Assembly: GCA_034401795.1 (NCBI GenBank)
Contig: CM067370.1
Coordinates: 68,507,188 to 68,571,187 of the forward strand
Reading direction: 5' to 3'
Length of the DNA: 64,000 nucleotides
DNA from: Chaetoderma sp. LZ-2023a
Lineage: Eukaryota; Mollusca; Caudofoveata; Chaetodermatida; Chaetodermatidae
The notes below the pieces were generated by a model, which saw nothing but the letters and a program-made list of their open reading frames with translations, searched no databases and was not told the origin of the DNA. Both the position numbers and the translations under genes were made by a program. Positions 1 to 10,284 of this stretch are shown in pieces. The number at the start of each line of letters is the position of its first letter. Positions within the stretch are counted from its first letter, which is position 1.

Positions 1-1793
1 ATTAGAAGGTCGCATAGTCGTTTGACCTCGCGTGGTTTGGATAATAGCATAGCCTCGTTCTGAATGGACTCTTTTAGTAGTTGACGTTGTCTGCGGTTCA
101 TAGATTTGATGTCACGTTGATCGTGGTCTATTAAGTCATTATATTCCTTTTTAATGGTGTAAATGTGTCTGAACGATTCCTTGATTACGTCTCTGTACGT
201 AGGTGCATCTAATGGTGGCAGGCTCTCAATCTCTGTTCTTTGGACTTTAACGATGACGCCACTCCTGGACGCGAGCTTCTTCACGCAGAGAAAATGTGCC
301 ACCAGAGGGCTCTGTCCATATACATCGAATACCGAGTGTACAAAATATGGGCCACCACAAGCAGGGTATGACTCTTTAGGTATGCGCATCTTTTCTGATT
401 GAGTTCTGGTCATTGACTGCGTTCGACTAGCTAGAGTAGACGTTCCTTTCTTATTCTTCATACCACCGTTCATATGTAAGCCCGATACCTCTGTTATTTC
501 ACGTATTGGTGTCAAAGCATCCGCTTTCTGGCGCAGTTCTAAAGGTTTTTGTTTGTTATTATTCTGAGAAATTTCTGATAGACTTTCCCCGGACAGTTGT
601 ACTGAGTGCACCTTTTTAATGTTTTCACTGTCTACATCTGATAAGTCACTAGTGTTACTAACACATTGTTTTGAAGTGAGTTGTCTTCTGGATGCTCGGT
701 GTAACGCGGATGAATTCGAGCTGGAGTGATTGATGCTGGTTGATGAGCTATATGGTGTCGTGCTGTTACCGCCACCCAGTCCTTCCAGAAGTTCAAAGGT
801 GGTCGCTGACGTCTTTTTGTTAGCCTGATTTAAAATCTCTTCTCGTCCTTTCAAATTCGGAGGATCGAGTTTCTTAAAATTCCAGTTTTGCCATGCTCTA
901 GGAGCTGGCCGAATACCGGTCATCCACTCAGTGACCAGACTGACGAGGTAGTTTTTGAAATTTTCATCGAACTGTGTATAAGAGTCTGGAAATATATTAC
1001 TATAAGCCGTATACACTGATTGTGACATTAGGTTTGGATAGTCTTTCAGAAAACTTTCCCGATACAATGACTCGCGAACATGGCTAAGAAGCTTCACATA
1101 GTTATGTGCAACTCTGTTAAATAACTTATGCTGCGAGCCCTTATTGGTTTGAAACTTTTCTAGAAATATGTACCAGAATATGTCCTGAAAAATAGCTTGT
1201 GACATGGGAGAGAAAAACATTCGTTCAAAGTCATCTCTATATCGTTCCTTTCGCTGGAGATTCATGGTGGCATCCCTAACCCGCTGCAAAACGTGAAGTG
1301 CCGGAAGCTCACCAGGAAGGGATGTTAACTCGTAGTTATCGTAGCCCGGATACTGATGTAATTCTACAAATCTAGGCTTTGTTAGATCTTTCTTCACCAT
1401 AGCTGTGCTGCTATTCTGAAGACTGATCTTGGATATATTTTTCACTCTTTCACTAGCACCAGGTGTGAAAGTTGATTTGATGGAAAACATTCCTGCAAAT
1501 CTGTTCACATCTTTGTTTCCTTTCTCTAACAGTTCTCTTTGTTCTCGTAGAGTAGACCCGCCTGGCGTACCGTATATGGCTTCAAACATATCCGGGTGGT
1601 CTGAGGCACGGCTTTCTACCACAAGCTGTGTGTAATTCTGTAGTTTTCGGTCAAGTTTGCTAATTCGACGATTCAAATCCTCAATCGTCCCAATCAGAAA
1701 TGGAGATCGAGTTTTCTGCCTTTCTTCTAATATTTTCTTGTGTCTTAATCGTTTTTCTCTTGAATCTTCAAAATTTTCTTCACAAAGCTCCAT
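1..1793 (-). CDS. FAM227-like (FWWh-domain) protein, 5' part, runs off left edge
   Basis: Reading the minus strand from the ATG at 1793-1791 gives 597 uninterrupted codons to the window edge, so the C-terminus is missing. An in-frame TGA lies upstream (near 1896-1898) with no other ATG between, which supports this start. Residues 30-60 look helical. Residues 150-300 resemble the FAM227 'FWWh' domain: a PGYDNYEL segment, then QAIFQDIFWYIFLEKF near 199-214 with the aromatic FWY core, then KLFNRVAHNYVKLL (223-236). Residues 335-470 are a Ser/Asn-rich low-complexity linker. A second conserved block near 478-503 reads CGGPYFVHSVFDVYGQSPLV, as in FAM227 C-terminal regions. Family function is poorly defined; members are linked mainly to ciliated and testis tissue (background knowledge). 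No intron interrupts the 1.8 kb, which is unusual for this family in vertebrates and suggests a retrocopy or an intron-poor lineage. Family assignment is by motif memory, not a search. Confidence 0.75.
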   Translation of the reverse strand, partial: MELCEENFEDSREKRLRHKKILEERQKTRSPFLIGTIEDLNRRISKLDRKLQNYTQLVVESRASDHPDMFEAIYGTPGGSTLREQRELLEKGNKDVNRFAGMFSIKSTFTPGASERVKNISKISLQNSSTAMVKKDLTKPRFVELHQYPGYDNYELTSLPGELPALHVLQRVRDATMNLQRKERYRDDFERMFFSPMSQAIFQDIFWYIFLEKFQTNKGSQHKLFNRVAHNYVKLLSHVRESLYRESFLKDYPNLMSQSVYTAYSNIFPDSYTQFDENFKNYLVSLVTEWMTGIRPAPRAWQNWNFKKLDPPNLKGREEILNQANKKTSATTFELLEGLGGGNSTTPYSSSTSINHSSSNSSALHRASRRQLTSKQCVSNTSDLSDVDSENIKKVHSVQLSGESLSEISQNNNKQKPLELRQKADALTPIREITEVSGLHMNGGMKNKKGTSTLASRTQSMTRTQSEKMRIPKESYPACGGPYFVHSVFDVYGQSPLVAHFLCVKKLASRSGVIVKVQRTEIESLPPLDAPTYRDVIKESFRHIYTIKKEYNDLIDHDQRDIKSMNRRQRQLLKESIQNEAMLLSKPREVKRLCDLL

Positions 1794-1855
1794 AATTGAA
1801 GAGATAATAATACTGACGTGTCTGTGAATAGCTACGTAACTCGACTGACAATTAC

Positions 1856-1898
1856 TGACGTCATAACTATAACAACTGATAGCGCTATTATGACGTCA
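1856..1898. promoter_or_regulatory. Two CRE palindromes upstream of the FAM227-like gene
   Basis: Two perfect TGACGTCA sites lie at 1856-1863 and 1891-1898, about 63 and 98 bases upstream of the minus-strand ATG at 1793. This 8-mer is the CREB/ATF/CREM binding site, and CREM-type control would suit a testis or cilium gene (inference). The same 8-mer occurs in dispersed repeats of this window, so these sites may be repeat remnants rather than selected promoter elements. Confidence 0.4.
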
Positions 1899-2089
1899 TA
1901 TATGGCAACGTTTGCTATCAAAATCTTTCTGGTCTTTAGTTCTGTTTCATAACGTTAATGGTCTCCCTACTTCTCTTCCTTCCAAACATGTTCCTGCAAA
2001 AGAAATATAACACTTGATTTAGCGACAGCTATTGTAGGACAGATAAAAAATAAAACGGGAATACCCCTAAAATTATTTTCTATCTGGCA

Positions 2090-2440
2090 CTTAAGCAAGA
2101 CATGTGACGTCATAACAAAATACGTCACTTGTTAGCTGATGTCGGACTCAGAATAAGGTAGCTCAGTCAAAAAAATAGTAAACTGTCCGTAACGAATGTC
2201 TACGAATTGTATGTCTTCAATAAATTTACAATTTAGTAAACATTCCGTAGAATATTTTGAAACTAATTTGACTGGGAGATGTAGTTGCCAGCAATAGTCC
2301 GCATTCAAATTGACTTCAAAATATACAACAGCTTACCTGTATTTTCAAAAATTTAGATTCTGGGAATTCAGGTTTCAAAGTTTTTAATCGATTTCAAAAC
2401 GAGTTAAAAGTGGACGGAGCTGAGCTGGAAATAGACGGGC
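2090..2440 (-). repeat. Dispersed fold-back repeat, copy 1
   Basis: This copy reads TGACGTCA (2105-2112), an ACGAATTGTAT motif (~2202), then a core GAATATTTTGAAACTAATTT (from ~2252). A degraded inverted partner follows near 2305-2335, then a TTCTGGGAATTCAGG block, and the copy ends in a GGACGGAGCTGAGC segment. The same blocks recur in the same order at 6085-6400, and inverted at 8900-9185, 10415-10770, 61935-62305 and 63715-64000. It is non-coding and resembles a MITE or fold-back element. Exact ends are not defined. Confidence 0.65.
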
Positions 2441-2920
2441 ATTGCTAGAAATAGGCGGGGCATATCTAGAAATAGGCGGGGGCATTGCTAGAAATAGGCG
2501 GGGCATAGCTAGAAATAGGCGGGTATAGCTAGAAATAGGCGGGGAGTAGCTCGAAATAGGCGGGGCATAGCTAGAAATAGCGGGCATAGCTAGAAATAGG
2601 CGGGTATAGCTAGAAATAGGCAGGGCATAGCTAGAAATAGGCGGGGCATAGCTAGAAAGAGGCGGGGGAATAGGTAGAAATAGGCGGACCATAGCTAGAA
2701 ATAGGCGGATATAGCTAGAAATAGGCGGGGAATAGCTAGAAATAGGCGGGGCATAGCTAGAAATAGGCGGGCATAGCTAGAAATAGGCAGGTATAGCTAG
2801 AAATAGGCAGGGCATAGCTATAAATAGGCGGGGCATAGCTAGAAAGAGGCGGGGAATAGCTAGAAATAGGCGGGGCATAGCTAGGAATAAGCGGGGCATA
2901 GCTAGAAATGGGTCGCTGCA
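2425..2920. repeat. ~21-bp minisatellite (CTAGAAATAGGCGGGGCATAG type)
   Basis: About two dozen head-to-tail copies of a 20-22 bp unit differ mainly in the number of Gs and in G/A or C/T changes. It abuts the GGCGGAGC end of the fold-back repeat. Other copies of that repeat carry one or two units of the same motif at this end (for example 8341-8385 and 61944-61980), so the minisatellite looks like a local expansion of the repeat terminus. The proline/serine-rich minus-strand frame through it is a by-product. Confidence 0.85.
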
Positions 2921-3960
2921 TTGACAAGACACAGCTGAATAACCGATTGGGTGAATATTGCTAGTCTCGGCTAATAAATAAATAAATAAATATGTCAGAT
3001 TTTACCAGCAGGTTCGTAGTGAGGATTGAGGGGGTTGGGGGGTGTACATGTCACATATGATAATATCAATCTGAGTGGACTGCTGTACTTTTTAACCCTT
3101 ACCACTCTGGCGTCAACATAAGAACTATAGTTTAGTGAGCCAGTAGCAGACAGACTGGTGCACATTTTGGTGAATTGTTTCCAAAATGTACAACTTTTCA
3201 AAATAATTAAAATAATTAAAATTTTTACATCGGAGAGAAAGAGATATAAGTGTTAAGAAGTAAAACAACATTTATTTATGACAAAGAGGGACACCTCTAG
3301 GACTGTATTCACTGTTGCAAAGCATCAGCCTATAAATGATCTAATTACGGTTTGTTTCCAAATTTTTTATCATTCACCACCAATCAATTATTTCGAATCT
3401 TTCACTCATGACTAGAGATACTCTAGCACATACCGCAAATTGGTAGTACTATATATGAAGAAAATTCTGTTGAATATTTAGATGCTAATTTGCCTGAAAG
3501 CTGTTGCTGACAGTGAGACGATGTCAATAGCTAGCCATCTTAGTAGCGGAAAAAAGCGAGTCTATGACAGACTTGCTTCCTTATGAGTAGCTGTCTGTGG
3601 GGGGTTTCCGGTGACATGGTGTGGCAAAATATTTTTGGGTGCAACCCCCCCCCACCCCTCCCACCCCTTCTTCCAAAAATAGACAATTTTGACCTCATGG
3701 CGGCCAGACTGAAAAATATAACAATGACGCTGTATTGGACAAATTTGTCCTTATTTTTACAAGTATTATAGGGCCTATGTTAAGATAACGAATTAGCCGT
3801 CAGCACCAATGGAAGCAAGCGTAGTCAGAGGCTGAAGCCGGATTCCCGATGAAGTTTTCGGATCATGACCAAAGTTGTGAATCCTAGTGCTCGGTCACCC
3901 ACACTTCCGTGTCTTAATACTTGAGCCAAATCGTACTAACAGTTTCCGAGATATCGCTAG
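2921..3960. other. Non-coding stretch with a fold-back core fragment
   Basis: I see no gene here. A degraded fold-back core (TTCTGTTGAATATTTAGATG and CTGTTGCTGACAG) lies near 3465-3515, and a C-run lies at 3646-3666. The short frames have no coding character. Confidence 0.5.
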
Positions 3961-3964
3961 ATCC

Positions 3965-5160
3965 ATGATTTGAACCGGCCTGGATCCGATTTGTATCTGG
4001 ATCAGGGCCAAAGTATGGAAACCATCTTTCACGATAAAATAGATGGCAAAGGGACTTTTCATGGGATGGGGATTATAGCGACACCAAGAGGCCGGACAAA
4101 CCATATGATTCCTAGGATAAATATTTCAGAACTGAGCATTGCAGAAAGGACAAAGATCCCTATCATAGAGCATCGTTTTGTAAATAATTTGCGCCGCAAC
4201 ATTGTCTTCAATGAACTTCCATCATGTGTTGCCTATGACAGGGGGGTGGGGGGGGGGGGGGTGGGGGTTGATATCCTTTGCCATGTTTCACTTCAAACAC
4301 ACCACCTGTAATTGGCAGGGGATGATGTACGTTCTACACCATGGGAATGAGCAACCAGGTCTATCTTCGGTCACGTTCTTGCATATATATGATCGATGTG
4401 TACTCACGGGACAAGACCTGTATTTTGTCGACATTATTCTTGCACTTAAACACGATTTTCCGCATATAGTAACATTTGACCAGCCTCAGTATTGGAAGGC
4501 AGCCGAGATTTCCAGCAGTGCACCAAAGAACAATCGTCTAAAAACGGCCGCTCTTCTGTTGGAATGGTTCCACACGTTCGTGAACTTATTCGGAGCAATA
4601 GGGACACTTATGGACGGCACAGGCTTTAAAACATACTGGAAACAGCCTATGGAGAAAATGCTGCAGTGCACATGATGATCGGAAACTATGTCCAAAGATC
4701 ATTCCGTGGTCATATTGCCAGTGGATACGATTACGGACCGTGGCAGTCAAGTGATGGCTGTCATGTTTGGTGGAAAGTGCAATGACTTCCTTCTATCTTT
4801 GAGCTATAGTATCTACACTAAAAAGTGGTTTCAGCTAAATCATTTGCAACACTTGAACGTCTTCCTCCCACTGCTTCTGCCACTGGATTCCACTGCCTAA
4901 GAGTTTACTACCAGATCATGGTGTGGAGTGGTAGAGAAAAAGACATGGATGTTTTGAATTGAGGTTGGATGCAGGAGGAAAATCAGTTGGTACCAGTTAA
5001 GTAAAAAATTACAAACTTCTACAGATGATCCACTGCAACTGCTCAACATGTTACAAAACGCCACGTTGCAGCTTTAGAGGATAGGGACTACCATGTGGAA
5101 CATGTCAAACTGAATCTTGTGACAACCCGAACAGCAACAAGGCTATTAAAAAAGAGTTTG
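3965..5160 (+). pseudogene. Broken copy of a multicopy, transposon-associated gene
   Basis: Fragments of one protein can be read in shifting plus-strand frames. From ~3970 one frame gives MNRPGSDLYLDQ and IIATPRG. From ~4310 another gives LHHGNEQPGLSSV, then FVDIILALKHDFPHI, then HTFVNLFGAIGTLMDGTGFK. Just downstream, another frame gives YGENAAVHMMIGNYVQRSFR (~4649-4710), so a frameshift lies near 4630-4650. Near 5035-5125 a Cys-rich tail (CNCSTCYKTPRCSF, a stop, then PCGTCQTESCDN) is visible. This order of blocks matches an uncharacterised protein I recall as present in many copies in marine invertebrate genomes; I do not know its function. Frameshifts and stops show that this copy is dead. 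A G-run at 4241-4268 interrupts it. Confidence 0.55.
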
Positions 5161-5340
5161 ACTGTGCTGCTTGAAGCGAAGGTTGAATTTGAGTGACGAA
5201 AATTGATCATATTGAATTCGCTCGGGCGCCCACCCCTCCATCAACCAGGTAGACACCAACGTAGCCTGCCTAGAATTAAGGTCATCTTGAAGTTCTCTAT
5301 TACCTAATAACGACAGAGCATTCGAAGTAATCTTACTTGG

Positions 5341-5800
5341 TTGCTAAACGACCAAAATCTAGTGGGAGACACAAAAATTACCAGTCTAGTAGTCTGATTG
5401 AACAGTCAATAACTGTTGACAATTTGTATGGTTTTTGGCGGCCATCTTGGATGCCAGGTTGAATGCTACATATCTTATAACCTCATGCAACTTTACCCGG
5501 TTGTAATACCTGGTCATAATATGTTGCTAGGCTCCAAAACACGGAGTAGACACCAAAATCACTAATCTAGTATGAATAGTTAACGACTTATGGCCATTTT
5601 AGTGTTTTGGTGGCCATCTTGGACGCCATCTTGGATTTCTCATATATTTAATAGACCCATCGCGTTCTACCTGGTCTTAATATGTGGCTAGGTACCATGA
5701 ACCTTGAGACACCAAAATCGCCAGTCTAGTATGAATAGTTAACGATTTATGGACATTTTATGGTTTTGGCGGCCATCTTGGACGCCATCTTGAAAATAAT
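5341..5800. repeat. Three tandem copies of a ~160-180 bp repeat
   Basis: Each copy carries GAGACACCAAAATC-type sequence (near 5366, 5546 and 5706), CAGTCTAGTATGAATAGTTA-type sequence, and a GGCGGCCATCTTGGACGCCA block. The anchors are spaced about 180 and 160 bp. The array directly follows the broken gene at 3965-5160 and may be the non-coding part of the same mobile element (inference). The stretch 5801-6084 holds nothing recognisable. Confidence 0.7.
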
Positions 5801-6084
5801 GACTTCCCGATGGTCAGATTTTGGTAGACGTTTAGTATGTTCTTTAGTACATCAAACCCTACCATAAAACGTTGAAAAACCTTATGGAGAATTGTTTTGG
5901 GGTAAGGTGCTTATTTTCCATATATTGACCCTACTATGTAATCCATTAGGTAATATTATTGCGAGTTTCACAAGATTAATACCGGTCTGTCATACGCGCA
6001 CAATGTCAAAGGCGATGCCAAATATCAAGAAATTTAGGCACATCTGTACCTTTCTCTAACAATCTCCAATGTATGGATCCGATA

Positions 6085-6400
6085 TATCACTCAGATATAC
6101 GACGTCATATTAATTACGTCACGTGTATGCTGACGTCACAATACGTCGCGACGTATTTAGCTCTGTCATAAGCATTGAAAAGTCCGTAAAGCGTACGAAT
6201 TGTATGATTTTGATGAATTTACAATCTAATAATTATTCTGTTAAATATTTTGAAACTAATTTGGCTGAGACCTGTTGTTGCCATAGACAATAATAGCACC
6301 CAGTTATATTAGTTTCGACATATTCAACAGCTTACTTGTATAGTTACCGTGAAATTGGGATTCTGGGAATTCAGGATTCGAAGTATAGACCTATTATAAA
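6085..6400 (-). repeat. Dispersed fold-back repeat, copy 2
   Basis: TGACGTCA (6131-6138) is followed by ACGAATTGTATG, AATATTTTGAAACTAATTTG, a diverged inverted partner (TATTCAACAGCTTACTTG) and GGGATTCTGGGAATTCAGGA. This is the same block order as at 2090-2440. Confidence 0.65.
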
Positions 6401-6475
6401 TTGTGCGTAAGCACGTGCGTGCGTGAGTGCGTACGTGAGCGCTCGTGCGTGGGCGCGAGAGTGCGTGTGTTTTCT
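6400..6475. repeat. Alternating purine-pyrimidine GTGC/GCGT tract
   Basis: The tract is mostly GTGCGT and GTGAGCG steps and resembles the satellite in composition without its 46-bp period. A similar tract lies at 6930-6985. Both are Z-DNA-prone by sequence. Confidence 0.6.
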
Positions 6476-6929
6476 AGACAGGAATACTGTTTAAGACTAA
6501 TGAGCACACACCGCAATATTAATATTGAGATGCAACGTGACTACATTTTAAGCCTGAGAAAAAGCGGTTTACTTAGATTTGTAGGCCTACATCCACTACA
6601 CTACAGAACCACACTAAATCATCCTGCTATTGGCAAGGAGGAAAAAATATATAATTTGAAATTTTAACGAAGTAGAACTTAGGCTTAGGCTATAGACCTA
6701 CATATCGAAACGTTCAACCCTTCTTGTGTTGTGGTGTTTGAACTCATACAGGCTAAATTATGTGGGCGCATGCAGTGACATGTATAACCTTACCTAATCA
6801 TGCTCAGGGGGGTATCGAAGGGTGTGGGCGATTGGGTGACAGGGTGGGAGGACCGGCCCACTCGTGGTCATCCGGGACATATTTGGAACACGCCCAAATC
6901 CGCAAATAAAAGTACTTGATGATAAGGGA

Positions 6930-6985
6930 TACGCGCGTGCGTGCGCGTGTGCGTGTGTACATGTACACGCGTGGGCGTGTGATGT
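6930..6985. repeat. Alternating purine-pyrimidine tract (ACGCGCGTGCG type)
   Basis: CG, TG and CA steps alternate almost perfectly, including a GTGTACATGTACAC palindrome. No gene lies nearby; 6476-6929 holds nothing recognisable. Confidence 0.6.
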
Positions 6986-7094
6986 ATTATTTTATTTTTA
7001 TTTTAAGCACTTTAGATGCGAGGGAAGACGTCATAGTGTAATCTTAAAAAAAACCTTTGGGTGGATGTCCCCCGGACGCTCACGCACCACCCTT

Positions 7095-7214
7095 GCTGCA
7101 CCCACCCCAACCCACACACCCACCCACCCCACCCCATCCCACCCACCCCACCCTACACACCCCGCCACCACCACCACCACCACCACCACCACCCCCACCA
7201 CCACCACCACCCTT
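7095..7214. repeat. C-rich low-complexity tract with (CCA)n
   Basis: CCCACCCC-type sequence passes into a (CCA)n run at about 7161-7211. Proline-, threonine- or glycine-only frames through it on either strand reflect composition. The stretch 7215-8094 shows no gene or repeat that I can name. Confidence 0.85.
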
Positions 7215-8094
7215 GGTGGTCGATCCGACCCTAATTAACATGGCTGTCATGTTACGACATGCTATAACAAACAAAAAACGAGACCCTCGCGTGATTTGTT
7301 TGCCTTAGGCCAATATGGAGAAATTTTCTACCCGTTGACTAGAATGATAATTACCTATCTGAATATCGATGTTGTCTAAGCAGCAACGACTTTCAGCCAA
7401 CTCATTTTCAGCCTAGTCGTGTATGCCACTAGAATGCGTATATGTCTGAGTGAATTACTTAGATATTACATGATTATGTGATAACAACTATCGACTAAAT
7501 ATAGACGTACTTGGAAAATGGGTCAATTAAGGCAACTGTGCAGTAGTAGACACGATTAGCGATCTCAGAAGAATTTTCCTCATTTCATACTTATAACACA
7601 TTTACTGAGTTTCCGTACCTCCGCAGAGCTGCCCGGTAATCAGAGTCACTAAACGTAACATATAGGGCTATTTAATATTTCACGTTGTTATTATAGTTCT
7701 TATCCACGTCTAATAGCTGATCGCGTGTTTGACAGCTGTTTGTTTACCTTCACAACGAATACCGTAACGTGCCTAAGCGAGAACGGGATTACGCGAGATT
7801 TGAAACCGGTTATTGCTACGTTCGATTAGCCGACTCGTTTCCAGGTCTATGCAGATAATTAATATCATCGGTTTTTAAAAGAAACTATAACCAATAATTA
7901 AGCGACCCATATCATTTAATAATTCTTTAAGCCTACATACCTCTACGGAATTTCGATTGATCTATTATGCGTGCAATCATAAAATTAAAAATATCCTAGA
8001 ACCTATCTATTAACAATTTATGGTTGATCAAGAATATCAAAATATATGTCTTATTCATCCGATTTGTTAATCATGTATCCTATGTCATAAAAAA

Positions 8095-8600
8095 TACGTC
8101 GATTGTTATGTGACGTCACAATCACATGGTATATATGTGACAAAGGTTGAAGAGTAAGCGTCTGAATGGATGAATCCAATCTGTCACTAAAGTAGGCCTA
8201 TATATGATGTTATAATAAATGACACAGTGCCGTTGTTAGTGGATATGCGGCCCACCTGCAGACGGTGGGGGGGGGGGGGGGGAAGGGGGGCGGGGGGGGG
8301 GGAGGTCCGGGGGCGGTTCCCCGAAAAAACTGCAAAGCGTGGGCGGAGCTTAGTTAGATTTGGGCGGCGCATGACTAAAAGTGGATTCACCCATTGTATG
8401 TAATAAACATTCTGTTGAAGGTTTGAAACTTATTTGACTGGGGCCTGTTGGTGCCATATGCAGCAACAACTGCCAGTCAAATCAGTTTCAAAATATTTCG
8501 GCTTTAACCTACTATAGTGTTATTAACTATAGTTATCTTGTAATTGAGATTCTTGGAATTCGGCGTTCCAAGTGTTAAAATCGATGCGAACATGCATACA
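8095..8600 (-). repeat. Dispersed fold-back repeat, composite copy 3
   Basis: TGACGTCA (8111-8118) is followed by a G-run insertion (8267-8316), GGGCGGAGCTTAGTTAGA (~8341), and a clear fold-back core at 8411-8505. In the core a GTTTGAAACTTATTTGACTG arm faces CAGTCAAATCAGTTTCAAAA across a GCCATATGCAGC loop. TTGGAATTCGGCG follows. Block order differs from copies 1 and 2, so this may be two nested or rearranged copies. Confidence 0.6.
8267..8316. repeat. G-run tract
   Basis: There are runs of about 18 and 12 Gs separated by short breaks. The tract could form G-quadruplexes and is prone to length error in assembly. Confidence 0.85.
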
Positions 8601-8899
8601 AAAGGAAGACCGCGCCCCCACCATTCTCCCACCAGGCTTCGATATATTGTAGTGCATACCCCGAGAACTGGTTCTATTTCAAGATACCAGAATGAACACT
8701 AATATTCCTTCCACAAGAAAATTACTGAATTATCTTAATTCATACACACCCACTCTTTCATCCCTCACGTCAGATTGTATCAGTTACAAATCAACGATGT
8801 CAGTCTTTGCGCGCAATACACTGACTTTATTCATCACCATATTTCTATTATATCTTTTGAACTTCCTGTTCGTTTCTGTATGGTAGACGGGATATAGAA

Positions 8900-9185
8900 G
8901 ATCTATTTTTAGCTAAGCTCCGCCCTCATTTCCCCAGAGTTGGAATCATATTATATACTTTGAATCCTGAATTCCCGAATTCCTATTTCAAGGTAACTAT
9001 AGAGGTAGGCTGTTGAATATTTTGAAACAAATTTGACTGGGTGCTGTTGCTGCCATTGACAGAATGCTGATTAATTAGCAAAGATATATTATTCGTACAT
9101 TTGCCGGGCTATTCAACGTTCATAACAAATACTTTATTTATGATGCATACATGTGACGTAATTGGTTATGACGTCATATATCTGA
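8900..9185 (+). repeat. Dispersed fold-back repeat, copy 4
   Basis: TAGCTAAGCTCCGCCCTCAT, GAATTCCCGAATTCC, GAATATTTTGAAACAAATTT, TGCTGTTGCTGCC and TGACGTCA (9169-9176) occur in this order, inverted relative to copies 1 and 2. Confidence 0.65.
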
Positions 9186-9371
9186 GTGACAGATCAGATC
9201 CATTCATTGAGAAGAGAGGCCATGTATGTTCCCTACAGTAAATGATCAGCTGCGATTCGAAGCCTATGTAAGATTGTCTATCTCCGGCAACTGCACCTAG
9301 AGACACTGTTATTTCTGATTGATCGATCTGTCAGAATTATTACCCACGCATACATGTATATTGATTCATCA

Positions 9372-9544
9372 TCAACTGCCATCACTATCGCGGGGAGGGC
9401 AACTGTTCCAGTGTCGTAGGCTTATGTCGATGTTGTCGATATCGTCGCGACTGTTCTCTTCCAGAGCGTCCAATCTAAAAACATCACTCTTTTTCATCGG
9501 CTTCACGGCACGCACGCACACACGCACAATATCCACTTTGACGA
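9372..9544 (-). other. Possible terminal coding exon (weak)
   Basis: On the minus strand an acceptor-like CTTCTTCAG precedes an open stretch that ends in a TGA at 9374-9372. It translates to about 58 mixed, non-repetitive residues with acidic patches such as DALEENSRDDIDNID. It resembles coding sequence more than neighbouring frames do. I recognise no family and see no partner exon, and the opposite strand is also open. Treat it as a candidate only. Confidence 0.2.
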
Positions 9545-9680
9545 TGCTGAAGAAGTGACCTAGATGGTCAGGAAAGCTACACTCAAACAATTTCTACATC
9601 CCAGAGAGGTAATTCATTTTTCTTTATTATGAATCATTCTGGGATCGGGACCAACCTTTTCGGAAATATGATGTTATCTG

Positions 9681-9800
9681 TGGTGGGGGTGGGGTGGGGT
9701 GGGTGGGTGGATGGGTGTGTGTGTGTGGTGGTGGGGGGGGGGGGGGGGGTGGGGGGGTCGTGGGGGGGGGGGTCGTGGGGGGGGGGGTCGTAGAGGGGGA
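9681..9800. repeat. G-rich tract with (GGGGTGG) and TCGTGGGG repeats
   Basis: About 120 bp consist almost only of G with T spacers, including three TCGT-separated G-runs of 11 or more. It could form G-quadruplexes and is likely length-variable. Confidence 0.85.
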
Positions 9801-9897
9801 TTGTCGTACGGTACAGCTAAAAAAGAAGTTACCACGTTAATGAAACACGAGCAGAAACATGTTAGTCAGTATCATTATGAACATGATGTAAGAAATC

Positions 9898-9980
9898 TTC
9901 TGTTGAATATTCTGGATTTAATTTAATTGGAAGCCATTGTAGCCAGAGCCTTCCAATCAAATTAAGTCCGAAATACTAGA
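9898..9980. repeat. Fold-back core fragment
   Basis: The arm TCTGTTGAATATTCTGGATT followed by TAATTTAATTGGAAGCC faces CTTCCAATCAAATTAAGTCC. This is a diverged copy of the dispersed repeat's hairpin core without its outer blocks. Confidence 0.5.
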
Positions 9981-10094
9981 AAAGATTTAAAGTTATTTCT
10001 GGGCTGTACTGTAGGCCAATTCATACATGTTGGATTTAGCGTTCCTCTTAGTAGCAACAACATCTATCTTCCCACGTGACCTCATGTAGGTTGT

Positions 10095-10284
10095 TTAACA
10101 CTTTAACGCTTAATTTTTTCAAGGACATTTCAATTTTCTCATAGAAAATGTCTATTTGCAGAGTAAGAGAAGACTATTTTTGAAAATTTACTGCTGGAAT
10201 GACTGGCTCGATCGGTTATCAAATGGACATTTCTCAAGACCACTGCAGAAACGGTTTTGGCTGATATGAGTGTTAAAGGGTTAA
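10095..10284. repeat. Small MITE with TTAA target duplication (piggyBac-like)
   Basis: The sequence starts TTAACACTTTAACGC and ends GTGTTAAAGGGTTAA, giving imperfect inverted ends of about 15 bp with TTAA at both borders (10095-10098 and 10281-10284). The 190-bp length, lack of coding capacity and TTAA borders fit a non-autonomous piggyBac-type element. Other copies would be needed to confirm the ends. Confidence 0.45.

Noticed and set aside
2384..2692. 102-codon Pro/Ser-rich minus-strand frame
   Set aside because: It is a translation of the 21-bp minisatellite.
6864..7308. Frames rich in Pro/Thr or Gly around 7,100-7,200
   Set aside because: They are produced by the (CCA)n and C-rich tract and have no other support.
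8692..8886. 64-codon frame with a hydrophobic C-terminus
   Set aside because: It is short, has no family resemblance and lies between repeats. A chance hydrophobic stretch is the simpler reading.
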